From contig NZ_CP046902.1 in NCBI RefSeq assembly GCF_009789555.1, positions 2,000,001 to 2,064,000 of the forward strand: a stretch of 64,000 nt of DNA. The letters run 5' to 3'. Under the pieces are notes generated by a model. The model was not told the origin of the DNA, did not search any database, and was given only the letters and a program-made list of their open reading frames with translations. Position 1 is the first letter of the stretch. Every line of letters starts with the position of its first letter. Positions 41,284-49,747 of the stretch are shown one piece after another. Source of the stretch: Stutzerimonas stutzeri. GTDB lineage: Bacteria > Pseudomonadota > Gammaproteobacteria > Pseudomonadales > Pseudomonadaceae. A program made the translations under genes and the position numbers.

Positions 41284-41622
41284 ATGCCGCAGATTGTTTT
41301 CCTGCCTCACGCCGACCATTGCCCGGAAGGCGCGGTGGTGCAAGCGCAGCCCGGTGAGACGGTGCTCGACGCCGCATTGCGAAACGGCATCGATATCGAG
41401 CACGCGTGTGAGAAATCCTGTGCCTGCACGACGTGCCATGTGGTGATCCGCGAGGGTTTTGCCTCGCTCGAGCCCTCTGACGAGCTCGAAGATGACATGC
41501 TGGACAAGGCGTGGGGTCTGGAACCCAGCTCCCGGCTGTCCTGCCAGGCGGCCGTCGCGGATGTCGATCTGGTGGTCGAGATACCGAAGTACACCATCAA
41601 TCAAGTATCCGAAGGCCATTGA
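41284..41622 (+). CDS. fdx: Fdx, [2Fe-2S] ferredoxin of the isc system
   Basis: A 112-residue adrenodoxin-type ferredoxin that supplies electrons during cluster assembly. Cluster ligands are in HACEKSCACTTC (three cysteines) and LSCQAAV, with the EDDMLDKAWGLEPSSRLS stretch typical of the isc ferredoxin. An ATG at 41275 overlaps the hscA stop, but GAGGA would be next to it with no spacing. The ATG at 41284 gives a spacing of nine bases and the E. coli-like start MPQIVFLPH. Confidence 0.95.
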   Translation: MPQIVFLPHADHCPEGAVVQAQPGETVLDAALRNGIDIEHACEKSCACTTCHVVIREGFASLEPSDELEDDMLDKAWGLEPSSRLSCQAAVADVDLVVEIPKYTINQVSEGH

Positions 41623-41636
41623 GGGCGAGGTGAAGC

Positions 41637-41834
41637 ATGGCGCTGAAATGGGCTGATGTGCTGGATATCGCAATCGAGCTGGCCGAACGCAAGCCGGACG
41701 TGGATCCGCGTTATGTGAACTTCGTCGAGCTGCATCGTTGGGTCGTCGAGTTGCCCGATTTTTCGGATGACCCGAAACGCGGCGGCGAAAAAGTGCTCGA
41801 AGCCATCCAGGCTGCCTGGATCGAAGAAGCCTAG
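41637..41834 (+). CDS. iscX: IscX, small Fe-S assembly regulator
   Basis: A 65-residue acidic protein that binds IscS and probably iron, and modulates cluster assembly. Its sequence LKWADVLDIAIELAERKPDVDP and the C-terminal PDFSDDPKRGGEKVLEAIQAAW are diagnostic. It is the last isc gene, 14 bases after fdx, and a GGCGAGG ribosome site precedes it. Confidence 0.95.
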   Translation: MALKWADVLDIAIELAERKPDVDPRYVNFVELHRWVVELPDFSDDPKRGGEKVLEAIQAAWIEEA

Positions 41835-41939
41835 ACGCGGCTACACGCCCGGCCTCTGGTCGCTTTGCAGGTTGCCGGGCGGCGTTCGGGTCTGGCTGCC
41901 GCACCTGGCCGCGCAGCCGCTCTTATATTTTCATCCGTG

Positions 41940-41960
41940 ACCCGCGTATAATTCGCGGGT
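41940..41960 (+). promoter_or_regulatory. Palindrome enclosing a TATAAT box upstream of ndk
   Basis: ACCCGCG (41940-41946) and CGCGGGT (41954-41960) are perfect inverted repeats that enclose TATAATT, whose TATAAT (41947-41952) is a consensus -10 hexamer. The ndk start is 48 bases further on. I see no good -35 at the usual distance, so an activator may be needed, or a repressor may bind the palindrome. Confidence 0.55.
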
Positions 41961-42000
41961 TTACTTGTTCGCTTTAACCTATCGATTTCTGGAGTTTCAA

Positions 42001-42432
42001 ATGGCCCTGCAACGCACTTTCTCCATCATCAAGCCTGACGCTGTCGCCAAGAACGTTATCGGTGAAATCACTTCCCGTTTCGAAAAGGCTGGTCTGCGCG
42101 TCGTCGCTTCGAAGATGGTCCAACTGTCCGAGCGTGAAGCGGGCGGTTTCTACGCTGAGCACAGCGAGCGCGGCTTCTTCAAGGATCTGGTCGCCTTCAT
42201 GGTTTCCGGTCCGGTCATCGTTCAGGTTCTGGAAGGCGAAGACGCCATCGCCAAGAACCGTGAGCTGATGGGCGCTACCAACCCGAAGGAAGCGGCTCCG
42301 GGCACCATTCGCGCCGATTTCGCCGTGTCCATCGACGAGAACGCCGTTCACGGTTCCGACTCCGAAGCGTCCGCTGCTCGTGAAATCGCCTATTTCTTCT
42401 CCGCCACCGAAGTGTGTGCCCGCATTCGCTGA
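42001..42432 (+). CDS. ndk: Ndk, nucleoside diphosphate kinase
   Basis: A 143-residue kinase that balances (d)NTP pools by phosphotransfer through a histidine. The start is ALQRTFSIIKPDAVAKNVIGE. The catalytic histidine lies in NAVHGSDSEASAAREIAYFF near residue 118. The ATG at 42001 matches the family start; the longer frame from 41965 does not. It is codirectional with rlmN 20 bases downstream. Confidence 0.97.
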   Translation: MALQRTFSIIKPDAVAKNVIGEITSRFEKAGLRVVASKMVQLSEREAGGFYAEHSERGFFKDLVAFMVSGPVIVQVLEGEDAIAKNRELMGATNPKEAAPGTIRADFAVSIDENAVHGSDSEASAAREIAYFFSATEVCARIR

Positions 42433-42452
42433 TCAGGCGAAGGTGAATCCAG

Positions 42453-43601
42453 ATGACTGTCATGACCAGTAAAGTGAATCTGTTGGGGCTGACCCAGCCC
42501 CAACTGGAAAGCTTCTTCGATTCAATAGGGGAGAAGCGCTTCCGTGCCGGTCAGGTCATGAAGTGGATTCACCATTTTGGCGTCGATGATTTCGACGCCA
42601 TGAGCAACATTGGCAAGGCCTTGCGCGAGAAGCTCAAGGCCTGCGCCGAGATTCGTGGTCCCGAGATCGTCAGCGAAGACATCTCGACCGACGGCACCCG
42701 CAAATGGGTGGTGCGCGTGGCTTCGGGTAGCTGCGTGGAAACCGTCTACATTCCCCAGGGGGGACGCGGCACGCTCTGCGTTTCATCCCAGGCCGGTTGC
42801 GCACTGGATTGCAGTTTCTGCTCCACCGGCAAGCAAGGATTCAACAGCAACCTCACCGCCGCCGAAGTGATTGGCCAGGTGTGGATTGCCAACAAGTCGT
42901 TCGGCACCATCCCGGCAAAGGTCGATCGCGCCATCACCAACGTGGTGATGATGGGCATGGGCGAGCCGCTGCTCAACTTCGACAATGTCGTTGCCGCCAT
43001 GCATATCATGATGGATGACCTGGGCTACGGGATTTCCAAGCGCAAGGTCACGCTTTCGACCTCCGGTGTCGTGCCGATGATCGACGAATTGTCCAAGGTC
43101 ATCGATGTGTCGCTGGCGTTGTCGCTGCACGCGCCGAACGATGCATTGCGCGACCAGCTGGTACCGATCAACAAGAAATATCCGTTGGATATGCTGCTGG
43201 CCGCCTGTCAGCGTTACATCTCCAATCTGGGCGAAAAGCGCGTACTGACCATTGAATACACGCTGTTGCAGGGCATCAACGACCAGCCGGAGCATGCCGA
43301 GCAAATGGTCACGCTGCTGGCCAAAATTCCCTGCAAGATCAATCTGATCCCTTTCAACCCCTTCCCGCATTCCGGATATGAGCGGCCGAGCAACAATGCG
43401 ATCCGTCGTTTTCAGGACATCCTGCATAAAGCCGGGCACAATGTGACGGTCCGTACGACTCGCGGCGAAGATATCGATGCCGCCTGCGGCCAGTTGGTCG
43501 GGCAGGTCCTGGATCGGACGCGCCGAAGCGAGCGCTACATCGCGGTGCGAGAACTGCAATCCGAGCCAGTGACGGCACCCGTTGCTACGAACCGTTCCTG
43601 A
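42453..43601 (+). CDS. rlmN: RlmN, dual-specificity 23S rRNA/tRNA adenine-C2 methyltransferase
   Basis: A radical-SAM enzyme (382 residues) that methylates C2 of adenosine 2503 in 23S rRNA and adenosine 37 of some tRNAs. The radical-SAM motif is C-x3-C-x2-C in GCALDCSFCSTGKQGF, at about residues 114-129. The methyl-carrying catalytic cysteine near the C-terminus lies in DIDAACGQL. It needs a 4Fe-4S cluster, and the isc operon sits a short distance upstream. It is followed by pilW after 11 bases. Confidence 0.97.
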   Translation: MTVMTSKVNLLGLTQPQLESFFDSIGEKRFRAGQVMKWIHHFGVDDFDAMSNIGKALREKLKACAEIRGPEIVSEDISTDGTRKWVVRVASGSCVETVYIPQGGRGTLCVSSQAGCALDCSFCSTGKQGFNSNLTAAEVIGQVWIANKSFGTIPAKVDRAITNVVMMGMGEPLLNFDNVVAAMHIMMDDLGYGISKRKVTLSTSGVVPMIDELSKVIDVSLALSLHAPNDALRDQLVPINKKYPLDMLLAACQRYISNLGEKRVLTIEYTLLQGINDQPEHAEQMVTLLAKIPCKINLIPFNPFPHSGYERPSNNAIRRFQDILHKAGHNVTVRTTRGEDIDAACGQLVGQVLDRTRRSERYIAVRELQSEPVTAPVATNRS

Positions 43602-43612
43602 GGGGGATTCCG

Positions 43613-44371
43613 ATGACCTTGCGCGTTGCGCTGCTGTTTCTGCTTGCCGGCCTGATGGCTGGGTGTGTTTCTTCCGGGACAGGCAATCCCATGCGGACCT
43701 CGGAAGGGCGCGACGAAGCGAGAGACGCCTATATCCAGCTGGGTATCGGCTATTTGCAGCAGGGCGAGGCCTCGCGCGCCAAGACGCCGCTACGCAAGGC
43801 GCTTGAGCTGGATCCGAACAGCGCGGACGCGCATGCCGCGCTGGCGCTGGTGTTTCAGAACGAAATGGAAACCCAGCTGGCAGACGAGCATTACCGCAAG
43901 GCGCTGTCTGGCCGCAACGATGCGCGTATCCTGAACAACTACGGCAGCTTCCTGTTCGAGCAGAAGCGCTACCAGGAGGCCATGGATCGCTTTGCCAAGG
44001 CAGCCGAAGACAACCTCTATTCCGGTCGCTCGCATGTTTTTCAGAACATGGGCATGACCGCACTGAAGCTCGGTCAGCGTGAGCAGGCCGAAACCTATTT
44101 CACGCGTGCATTGCGCCTCGACAGCCGCCAGCCGCGTGCGCTGCTCGAACTGGCGATCATGGCATACGAGGACAAGCAATATGTCCCGGCCAAGCGCTAC
44201 TACGACGGATTCAGCAACCTGTCCGAGCAGAATGCCCGCAGCCTGCTGTTAGGCGTGCGTCTGGCCCAGATTCATCAGGACCGGGACCAGGCGGCGAGCC
44301 TGGGCCTGCAGCTCAAGCGCCTGTATCCGGGTACGCCTGAATACCAACAGTTTCTTTCGGAGCAACGATGA
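43613..44371 (+). CDS. pilF: PilW (PilF), type IV pilus secretin pilotin lipoprotein
   Basis: An outer-membrane lipoprotein of 252 residues that assists localisation and multimer formation of the PilQ secretin. The signal sequence ends at the lipobox LMAGC (Cys at about residue 18). TPR repeats follow, with AYIQLGIGYLQQGEASRA, LELDPNSADAHAALALVFQ, ILNNYGSFLFEQKRYQEAMDRF and so on. Symbols pilF (Pseudomonas) and pilW (Neisseria) are both in use. The stop overlaps the start of rodZ by four bases (ATGA). Confidence 0.95.
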   Translation: MTLRVALLFLLAGLMAGCVSSGTGNPMRTSEGRDEARDAYIQLGIGYLQQGEASRAKTPLRKALELDPNSADAHAALALVFQNEMETQLADEHYRKALSGRNDARILNNYGSFLFEQKRYQEAMDRFAKAAEDNLYSGRSHVFQNMGMTALKLGQREQAETYFTRALRLDSRQPRALLELAIMAYEDKQYVPAKRYYDGFSNLSEQNARSLLLGVRLAQIHQDRDQAASLGLQLKRLYPGTPEYQQFLSEQR

Positions 44372-45393
44372 TAGCGCCACACTCTGAAGCCGCTGCCCCG
44401 ACCCTCGCCAATCCGGGCGAAACGCTTCGCACCGCGCGCGAAAGCAAGAGCTGGTCGATTTCTTCGGTGGCCAAACAGCTCAATCTGTCGGAGCGCTCGC
44501 TCATCCAGATCGAAGCGGGCGACTTCAGCCAACTGCCTGGCCATACCTTTGCCCGCGGCTACGTTCGCGCTTACGCCAAGCTGTTGGGGCTCGACCAGAA
44601 TCGCCTGGTGCAGCAGTTCGACCAGCACACCGGTACGGACGCGACCGGTAGCAGCGTGAACAGCCTCGGCCATATCGATGAGCCGGTGCGCCTGTCGCGC
44701 AGCATGGTGCGCTTCTTCACCTTCATTCTGACGTTGGTCATCGCCGTCGGGGCCTTTCTCTGGTGGCAGGACCGTTCGACCCGTAACGAGACAAACCGCT
44801 CGGTCACGGCGCTTGAGCGAATCGAGGTCGAGGCGGCGGACGGTACCACCGAGATTCACCTGCTCGACCGTGCCGACGAACCCGCTGAGCTTCCCGCCGA
44901 CGAACCGCTCGACTCGACGCCTGCCACGGTGGACGATCAGACGCAGGCCCCGGCCGCCGAAGCCTTGCCGCTGGATGAACAGCCCGCCGCCCAGGCGCCC
45001 GTCGATGAGGCTGCCGGGCAGGGCGATTCGGCGCCGTCGAGCGAGGCATCGATTACAGAGGTTGAGACCGACCCCGTTGCTCCGCTAGCCAGTGCCGCGA
45101 CCGGGCCCGACGCCGCTGCGCCAGTAGCCGAAACCGACGCTGTCGCGCCGGGCGAGGGTCGCGTGGCGCTGGACTACACCGCGGACTGCTGGACCCGCGT
45201 GACCGACGCGGACGGCAAAGTGCTCTATAGCGGATTGGCGAAAGCCGGTACCCATCGCACCGTGGTCGGCAAAACCCCATTGGACGTGCACCTGGGCTTC
45301 GCCTCCGGCGTGCAGGTCAGCTTCAACGGCGAAGCCGTCAATCTTTCTGGCAAAACGCGTGGTGAAACCGCGCGCCTCAAGCTCGGACAGTAA
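44368..45393 (+). CDS. rodZ: RodZ, cytoskeletal rod-shape protein
   Basis: A 341-residue bitopic membrane protein that links MreB to the cell-wall machinery. The N-terminal helix-turn-helix domain (about residues 17-80, GETLRTARESKSWSISSVAKQ) binds MreB. A membrane helix lies at about 113-133 (MVRFFTFILTLVIAVGAFLWW). A long Pro-, Ala- and acid-rich linker (about 150-245) leads to the C-terminal DUF4115 domain (VALDYTADCWTRVTDADGKVL). It overlaps pilW by four bases and ends 2 bases before ispG. Confidence 0.94.
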   Translation: MIAPHSEAAAPTLANPGETLRTARESKSWSISSVAKQLNLSERSLIQIEAGDFSQLPGHTFARGYVRAYAKLLGLDQNRLVQQFDQHTGTDATGSSVNSLGHIDEPVRLSRSMVRFFTFILTLVIAVGAFLWWQDRSTRNETNRSVTALERIEVEAADGTTEIHLLDRADEPAELPADEPLDSTPATVDDQTQAPAAEALPLDEQPAAQAPVDEAAGQGDSAPSSEASITEVETDPVAPLASAATGPDAAAPVAETDAVAPGEGRVALDYTADCWTRVTDADGKVLYSGLAKAGTHRTVVGKTPLDVHLGFASGVQVSFNGEAVNLSGKTRGETARLKLGQ

Positions 45394-45395
45394 TC

Positions 45396-46508
45396 ATGCA
45401 CAGTGAGTCCCCCATCAAGCGCCGTCCTACCCGAAAGATCTGGGTGGGCAGCGTACCGGTCGGTGGCGATGCGCCTATCGCCGTTCAAAGCATGACCAAT
45501 ACCGAAACCTGTGACGTCGACGCGACCGTTGCACAGATCCAGCGGTTGCAGGACGCTGGCGCCGACATCGCCCGCGTATCGGTGCCTTCGATGGAAGCGG
45601 CCGAGGCGTTTGGCAGGATCAAGCAACGCGTCGGCCTGCCGCTGGTGGCCGACATCCACTTCGACTACCAGATCGCGTTGCGCGTGGCTGAGCTTGGTGT
45701 CGATTGCCTGCGCATCAACCCGGGCAACATCGGTCGTGAAGATCGCGTGCGCGCGGTGGTGGAAGCGGCCCGCGACCGTGGTATCCCGATCCGCATCGGC
45801 GTCAATGCCGGCTCGCTGGAAAAGGACCTGCAGAAGAAATACGGCGAACCGACGCCCGAGGCACTGGTGGAATCGGCATTGCGCCACGTCGAACACCTCG
45901 ACCGGCTGAACTTTCCGGATTTCAAGGTCAGCGTCAAGGCGTCCGATGTGTTCATGGCAGTGGCCGCGTACCGGCTGTTGGCAGACAAGATCGAGCAACC
46001 GTTGCACCTGGGCATCACCGAGGCCGGCGGCTTGCGCTCGGGCACGGTGAAGTCGGCGGTGGGCTTGGGCATGCTGCTGGCCGAGGGCATCGGCGATACC
46101 ATTCGCATATCGCTGGCGGCCGACCCGGTGGAAGAAATCAAGGTCGGGTTCGATATTCTCAAGTCGTTGCGCCTGCGCTCGCGTGGCATCAACTTCATCG
46201 CCTGCCCGAGCTGCTCGCGGCAGAACTTCGATGTGGTCAAGACCATGAACGAGCTCGAAGGACGGCTGGATGATTTGCTGGTGCCGCTGGACGTGGCGGT
46301 GATCGGTTGTGTCGTCAATGGACCAGGAGAGGCCAAGGAGGCGCACATTGGGCTGACCGGCGGGACGCCCAACAACCTCATCTATATCGATGGCAAGCCG
46401 GCGCAGAAACTAAGCAACGACAATCTGGTCGACGAGCTGGAACAGCTGATTCGCCGCAAGGCCAGCGAGAAGGCCGAGGCCGATGCTGCGCTGATCGTGC
46501 GCAGCTGA
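45396..46508 (+). CDS. ispG: IspG (GcpE), 4-hydroxy-3-methylbut-2-enyl diphosphate synthase
   Basis: The seventh enzyme of the MEP isoprenoid pathway, 370 residues, using a 4Fe-4S cluster. Ligand motifs are CPSCSRQNFD and GCVVNGPGEAKEA. The N-terminal TIM-barrel part shows IKRRPTRKIWVGSVPVGGDAPIAVQSMTNT-type sequence (abbreviated here: VGSVPVGGDAPIAVQSM). The start is 3 bases after rodZ's stop. Its need for a 4Fe-4S cluster fits its nearness to isc. Confidence 0.97.
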   Translation: MHSESPIKRRPTRKIWVGSVPVGGDAPIAVQSMTNTETCDVDATVAQIQRLQDAGADIARVSVPSMEAAEAFGRIKQRVGLPLVADIHFDYQIALRVAELGVDCLRINPGNIGREDRVRAVVEAARDRGIPIRIGVNAGSLEKDLQKKYGEPTPEALVESALRHVEHLDRLNFPDFKVSVKASDVFMAVAAYRLLADKIEQPLHLGITEAGGLRSGTVKSAVGLGMLLAEGIGDTIRISLAADPVEEIKVGFDILKSLRLRSRGINFIACPSCSRQNFDVVKTMNELEGRLDDLLVPLDVAVIGCVVNGPGEAKEAHIGLTGGTPNNLIYIDGKPAQKLSNDNLVDELEQLIRRKASEKAEADAALIVRS

Positions 46509-46522
46509 TTTAAGGAACTGAA

Positions 46523-47806
46523 TTGAGCAAGTCCCTGCAAGCCATACGTGGCATGAACGATATCCTGCCGGCACAGACGCCGGTCTGGCGCTACCTGGAA
46601 ACGACTTTCGCCGAGCTGCTCGACAGCTACGGTTACAGCGAGATTCGCCTGCCAATCCTCGAGTTCACCGACCTGTTCGCCCGCGGCATCGGCGAGGGCA
46701 CCGACGTGGTCGACAAGGAGATGTATACCTTTCTCGACCGTAACGAGGAGTCGCTGACGCTGCGTCCCGAGGGGACGGCAGGTTGCGTCCGCGCCGTGCT
46801 CGAGCATGGCATGACCGGAGGCGGGCAGGTTCAGAAGCTCTGGTATGCCGGCCCGATGTTCCGCTACGAGAAGCCGCAGAAGGGTCGCTATCGTCAGTTC
46901 CATCAGATTGGCGTGGAAGTGTTCAATCAGCCGGGGCCGGATGTCGATGCTGAGCTGATCGTGCTGACCGCCCGGTTGTGGAAGAAGCTTGGCTTGTCCG
47001 AGGCGGTCACGCTGCAGCTCAACAGCCTGGGTTCCAGCCAGGCACGCGCGACTTACCGCGATGCCTTGGTCGCTTATCTGCGCCAGCACGTCGATCAACT
47101 CGACGAAGACAGTCAGCGCCGTCTGACCAGCAACCCTCTGCGCATCCTGGACAGCAAGAACGCCCAGACCCAGGCGCTGCTGGTCGATGCGCCAACCCTG
47201 CAGGATTATCTGGACGACGAGTCCCGCGTGCATTTCGACGGCCTCAGGGCTCGCCTCGATGCGGCGGGGATCGCCTACCAGATCAACCCGAAGCTGGTTC
47301 GCGGCCTGGACTATTACGGCCGCACCGTATTCGAGTGGGTCACCGACAAGCTGGGCTCGCAGGGTACTGTGTGCGCCGGCGGTCGCTATGACGGGCTGGT
47401 CAGTCAGTTTGGCGGCAAGCCGACGCCAGGCGTTGGTTTCGCCATGGGAATAGAACGCCTGGTGTTGCTGCTCGAAACCCTTGAGTGTGTTCCGGAAACG
47501 CTCAATCAGCCGGCACATGCCTTCATCTGTGCCTTTGGCGAGGCGGCCGAGCTGGCCGCGCTGGCGCTGGCGGAACGGCTTCGCGATGCATTGCCGGGGC
47601 TTCGCCTGTTGGTCAACGCCGGTGGCGGCAGTTTCAAGAGCCAGTTCAAGAAGGCCGACAAGAGCGGTGCGCGTTTTGCGCTGATTCTGGGTGACGACGA
47701 ACTGGCCGGGCGCGTGGTAGGTTGCAAGCCGCTGCGCGACGACAGCGAACAACAAAGTATTGCCTGGGATGCTCTACCCGAGCGTCTGGCTGCCTGTCTG
47801 GCTTGA
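46523..47806 (+). CDS. hisS: HisS, histidyl-tRNA synthetase
   Basis: A class II synthetase of 427 residues. Motif 2 reads GPMFRYEKPQKGRYRQFHQI, and histidine-specific segments are RGLDYYGRTVFEW and CAGGRYDGL. The C-terminal anticodon-binding domain follows. The initiation codon is TTG (46523), preceded by AAGGAA. It is 14 bases after ispG and is probably in the same transcript. Confidence 0.97.
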   Translation: MSKSLQAIRGMNDILPAQTPVWRYLETTFAELLDSYGYSEIRLPILEFTDLFARGIGEGTDVVDKEMYTFLDRNEESLTLRPEGTAGCVRAVLEHGMTGGGQVQKLWYAGPMFRYEKPQKGRYRQFHQIGVEVFNQPGPDVDAELIVLTARLWKKLGLSEAVTLQLNSLGSSQARATYRDALVAYLRQHVDQLDEDSQRRLTSNPLRILDSKNAQTQALLVDAPTLQDYLDDESRVHFDGLRARLDAAGIAYQINPKLVRGLDYYGRTVFEWVTDKLGSQGTVCAGGRYDGLVSQFGGKPTPGVGFAMGIERLVLLLETLECVPETLNQPAHAFICAFGEAAELAALALAERLRDALPGLRLLVNAGGGSFKSQFKKADKSGARFALILGDDELAGRVVGCKPLRDDSEQQSIAWDALPERLAACLA

Positions 47807-47846
47807 TCGGACGGGTTTGAATTCAGCGATTGTAAGGAGTGGCAGT

Positions 47847-48488
47847 GTGACCTCGGGTACCGAAGAAGAACAGCTGGCGCAGATCAAGGACTGGTGGCAG
47901 CGCAACGGAAAGCCATTGCTGCTCGGGGGCGCACTCGCTCTGGTGCTGGTGTTTGGCTGGCAATTCTGGCAGAAGCATCAGCTCAATCAGGAACAGAACG
48001 CCTCGGCCGTTTATCAGCAGCTGCTCAATGCCGCGCTCGATGAGGGTCAGGTGGACACCGCCGAAGTCTCGCGTCTGGGCAGTCTTCTGAAGAAGGAATT
48101 CGCCGGTTCGCATTATGCGCAGTACGGCGCTCTGTTCGTGGCCAAGGTGGCTGTGGAGTCGGGCCGTCTCGACGAGGCCGCGGCTGAGTTGCAACCTGTC
48201 TTGGACAAGCCTGCCGACAAGACGCTCGAAGAGCTGGCTCGCCAACGCCTGGCGCGTATCCTGGCGGCGCAGGACAAGGCCGAGCAAGCGCTTGAGCTGC
48301 TCCAGGGCGAGGCTGCCGAGGCATTCGGCGCCAGCCGCGAGGAGTTGCGGGGCGATCTGCTGGTCAAGCTTGGGCGCCCTGACGAGGCCCACGCCGCCTA
48401 TACCAAGGCAAAAGAATTGCTGTCGCAGGATGCCGCGATCGGTGGCCTACAGCTGAAACTGGACGACCTGGCTCGTGGAGAGGCGTGA
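47847..48488 (+). CDS. yfgM: YfgM-family TPR membrane protein
   Basis: A bitopic inner-membrane protein of 213 residues whose periplasmic TPR domain helps envelope protein folding as an ancillary SecYEG subunit (with PpiD). The membrane helix is at about residues 24-42 (PLLLGGALALVLVFGWQFW), and helical repeats follow. The start is a GTG at 47847, supported by AAGGAG seven bases upstream. An upstream frame from 47760 overlaps hisS and carries no family sequence. It overlaps no gene and ends just before bamB. Confidence 0.93.
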   Translation: MTSGTEEEQLAQIKDWWQRNGKPLLLGGALALVLVFGWQFWQKHQLNQEQNASAVYQQLLNAALDEGQVDTAEVSRLGSLLKKEFAGSHYAQYGALFVAKVAVESGRLDEAAAELQPVLDKPADKTLEELARQRLARILAAQDKAEQALELLQGEAAEAFGASREELRGDLLVKLGRPDEAHAAYTKAKELLSQDAAIGGLQLKLDDLARGEA

Positions 48489-48492
48489 ATTG

Positions 48493-49641
48493 ATGCGTTG
48501 GAAAACTGCCGCACTGCTGACCCTGGCCGTCCTGGCTGCCGGTTGCAGCAGCAATGACAAGAAAGAGCCCCAGCCCGCCGAACTGGTCAAGTTCGATGCC
48601 GAAATACAATTGAAGCAGGAGTGGAGTCGCTCGATCGGCAACGGTCAGGGCGAGACCTACAACCTGCTGACTCCCGTCGTCTATGGCAACGAAATCTTTG
48701 CCGCCGACGTCGAGGGGCTGGTGGTCGCGATGGATCGCACGACTGGCAAGGTCAATTGGAAGAACGACCTGGACGTGCCGATCTCCGGCGCCGTTGGCGC
48801 GGGCTATGGGTTGGTGCTGGTCGGCACGCTGCGCGGCGAAGTGCTGGCGCTGGATGTCTCGTCCGGTGAAGAGCGCTGGCGCAGCCAGGTCAGCAGCGAG
48901 GTGCTTTCCGCACCTGCGGTCAACGGCGACGTGGTCGTCGTTCAGACTCAGGATGATCGGGTCGTCGCGCTGGAAATCGATACCGGCAAGCAGCGCTGGA
49001 GCTACGAAAGTTCGCCTGCGGTTCTGACCCTGCGCGGTACCGGTGCACCTCTGCTGACCAACGAACTGGCGGTCGCCGGCCTCTCCAGCGGAAAGGTCGT
49101 GGCGCTGGATACCCGCCGTGGCCTGCCTGTCTGGGAGCAGCGCGTCGCTGTCCCGCAGGGTCGTTCCGAGCTCGAGCGCGTCGTCGACATCGACGGTGGG
49201 CTGCTGCTGTCGGGCGGCACTCTGTATGTCGCGACCTTCCAGGGTCGTGCAGCGGCGCTGGATTTGGAAACCGGACGTATTCTCTGGCAGCGCGATGCAT
49301 CGACCTCGTCCGGCGTTGCGATGGGCTATGGCAGCGTCTATCTGAGCCAGGCCGACGGCTCGGTCGTCGGCATCGACGAGCGTTCGACCACGGTGCTCTG
49401 GACCAATGACGCACTGGCTCGTCGCGAACTGTCGACGCCGGCGGTGTTCTCCAGCTACGTGGTGGTTGGCGACAAGGAAGGTTATGTGCATCTGTTGAGC
49501 CAGGTCGATGGTCGTTTCGTGGCGCGTACCCGTATCGACAGCGACGGCGTCCGGGCGCGTCCGGTGGTCGAGGGCGATTGGTTGTACGTCTACGGTAACG
49601 GCGGGAAACTGGTTGCATTGACCATTCGCCAGGCGGACTGA
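48493..49641 (+). CDS. bamB: BamB, outer-membrane protein assembly lipoprotein
   Basis: A 382-residue outer-membrane lipoprotein that helps BamA insert beta-barrel proteins. A signal sequence ends in the lipobox LAAGC. An eight-bladed beta-propeller of PQQ-like repeats follows, each with the pattern A-x-D-x-x-x-G-x-x-x-W (examples: VVAMDRTTGKVNW and VVALEIDTGKQRW). The start at 48493 is 4 bases after the yfgM stop. A long frame on the opposite strand is its shadow. Confidence 0.96.
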   Translation: MRWKTAALLTLAVLAAGCSSNDKKEPQPAELVKFDAEIQLKQEWSRSIGNGQGETYNLLTPVVYGNEIFAADVEGLVVAMDRTTGKVNWKNDLDVPISGAVGAGYGLVLVGTLRGEVLALDVSSGEERWRSQVSSEVLSAPAVNGDVVVVQTQDDRVVALEIDTGKQRWSYESSPAVLTLRGTGAPLLTNELAVAGLSSGKVVALDTRRGLPVWEQRVAVPQGRSELERVVDIDGGLLLSGGTLYVATFQGRAAALDLETGRILWQRDASTSSGVAMGYGSVYLSQADGSVVGIDERSTTVLWTNDALARRELSTPAVFSSYVVVGDKEGYVHLLSQVDGRFVARTRIDSDGVRARPVVEGDWLYVYGNGGKLVALTIRQAD

Positions 49642-49691
49642 GCCGCTAGGGTCATCTGTCTGCCGTTTCGCTTTTGCGGAACGCTATATTC

Positions 49692-49723
49692 GGCCGCTGC
49701 CTTGCAGCGGCCTTCGTGTTTTC
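49692..49723 (+). terminator. Terminator or attenuator between bamB and der
   Basis: GGCCGCTGC (49692-49700) and GCAGCGGCC (49704-49712) form a perfect 9-bp GC stem with a CTT loop, followed by the T-rich TTCGTGTTTTC. It lies 50 bases past bamB and 25 before der. A TATATT (-10-like) just upstream hints that some der transcripts start before it. Confidence 0.75.
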
Positions 49724-49747
49724 TGAAATATCGCAGTGGAGAGCCGT

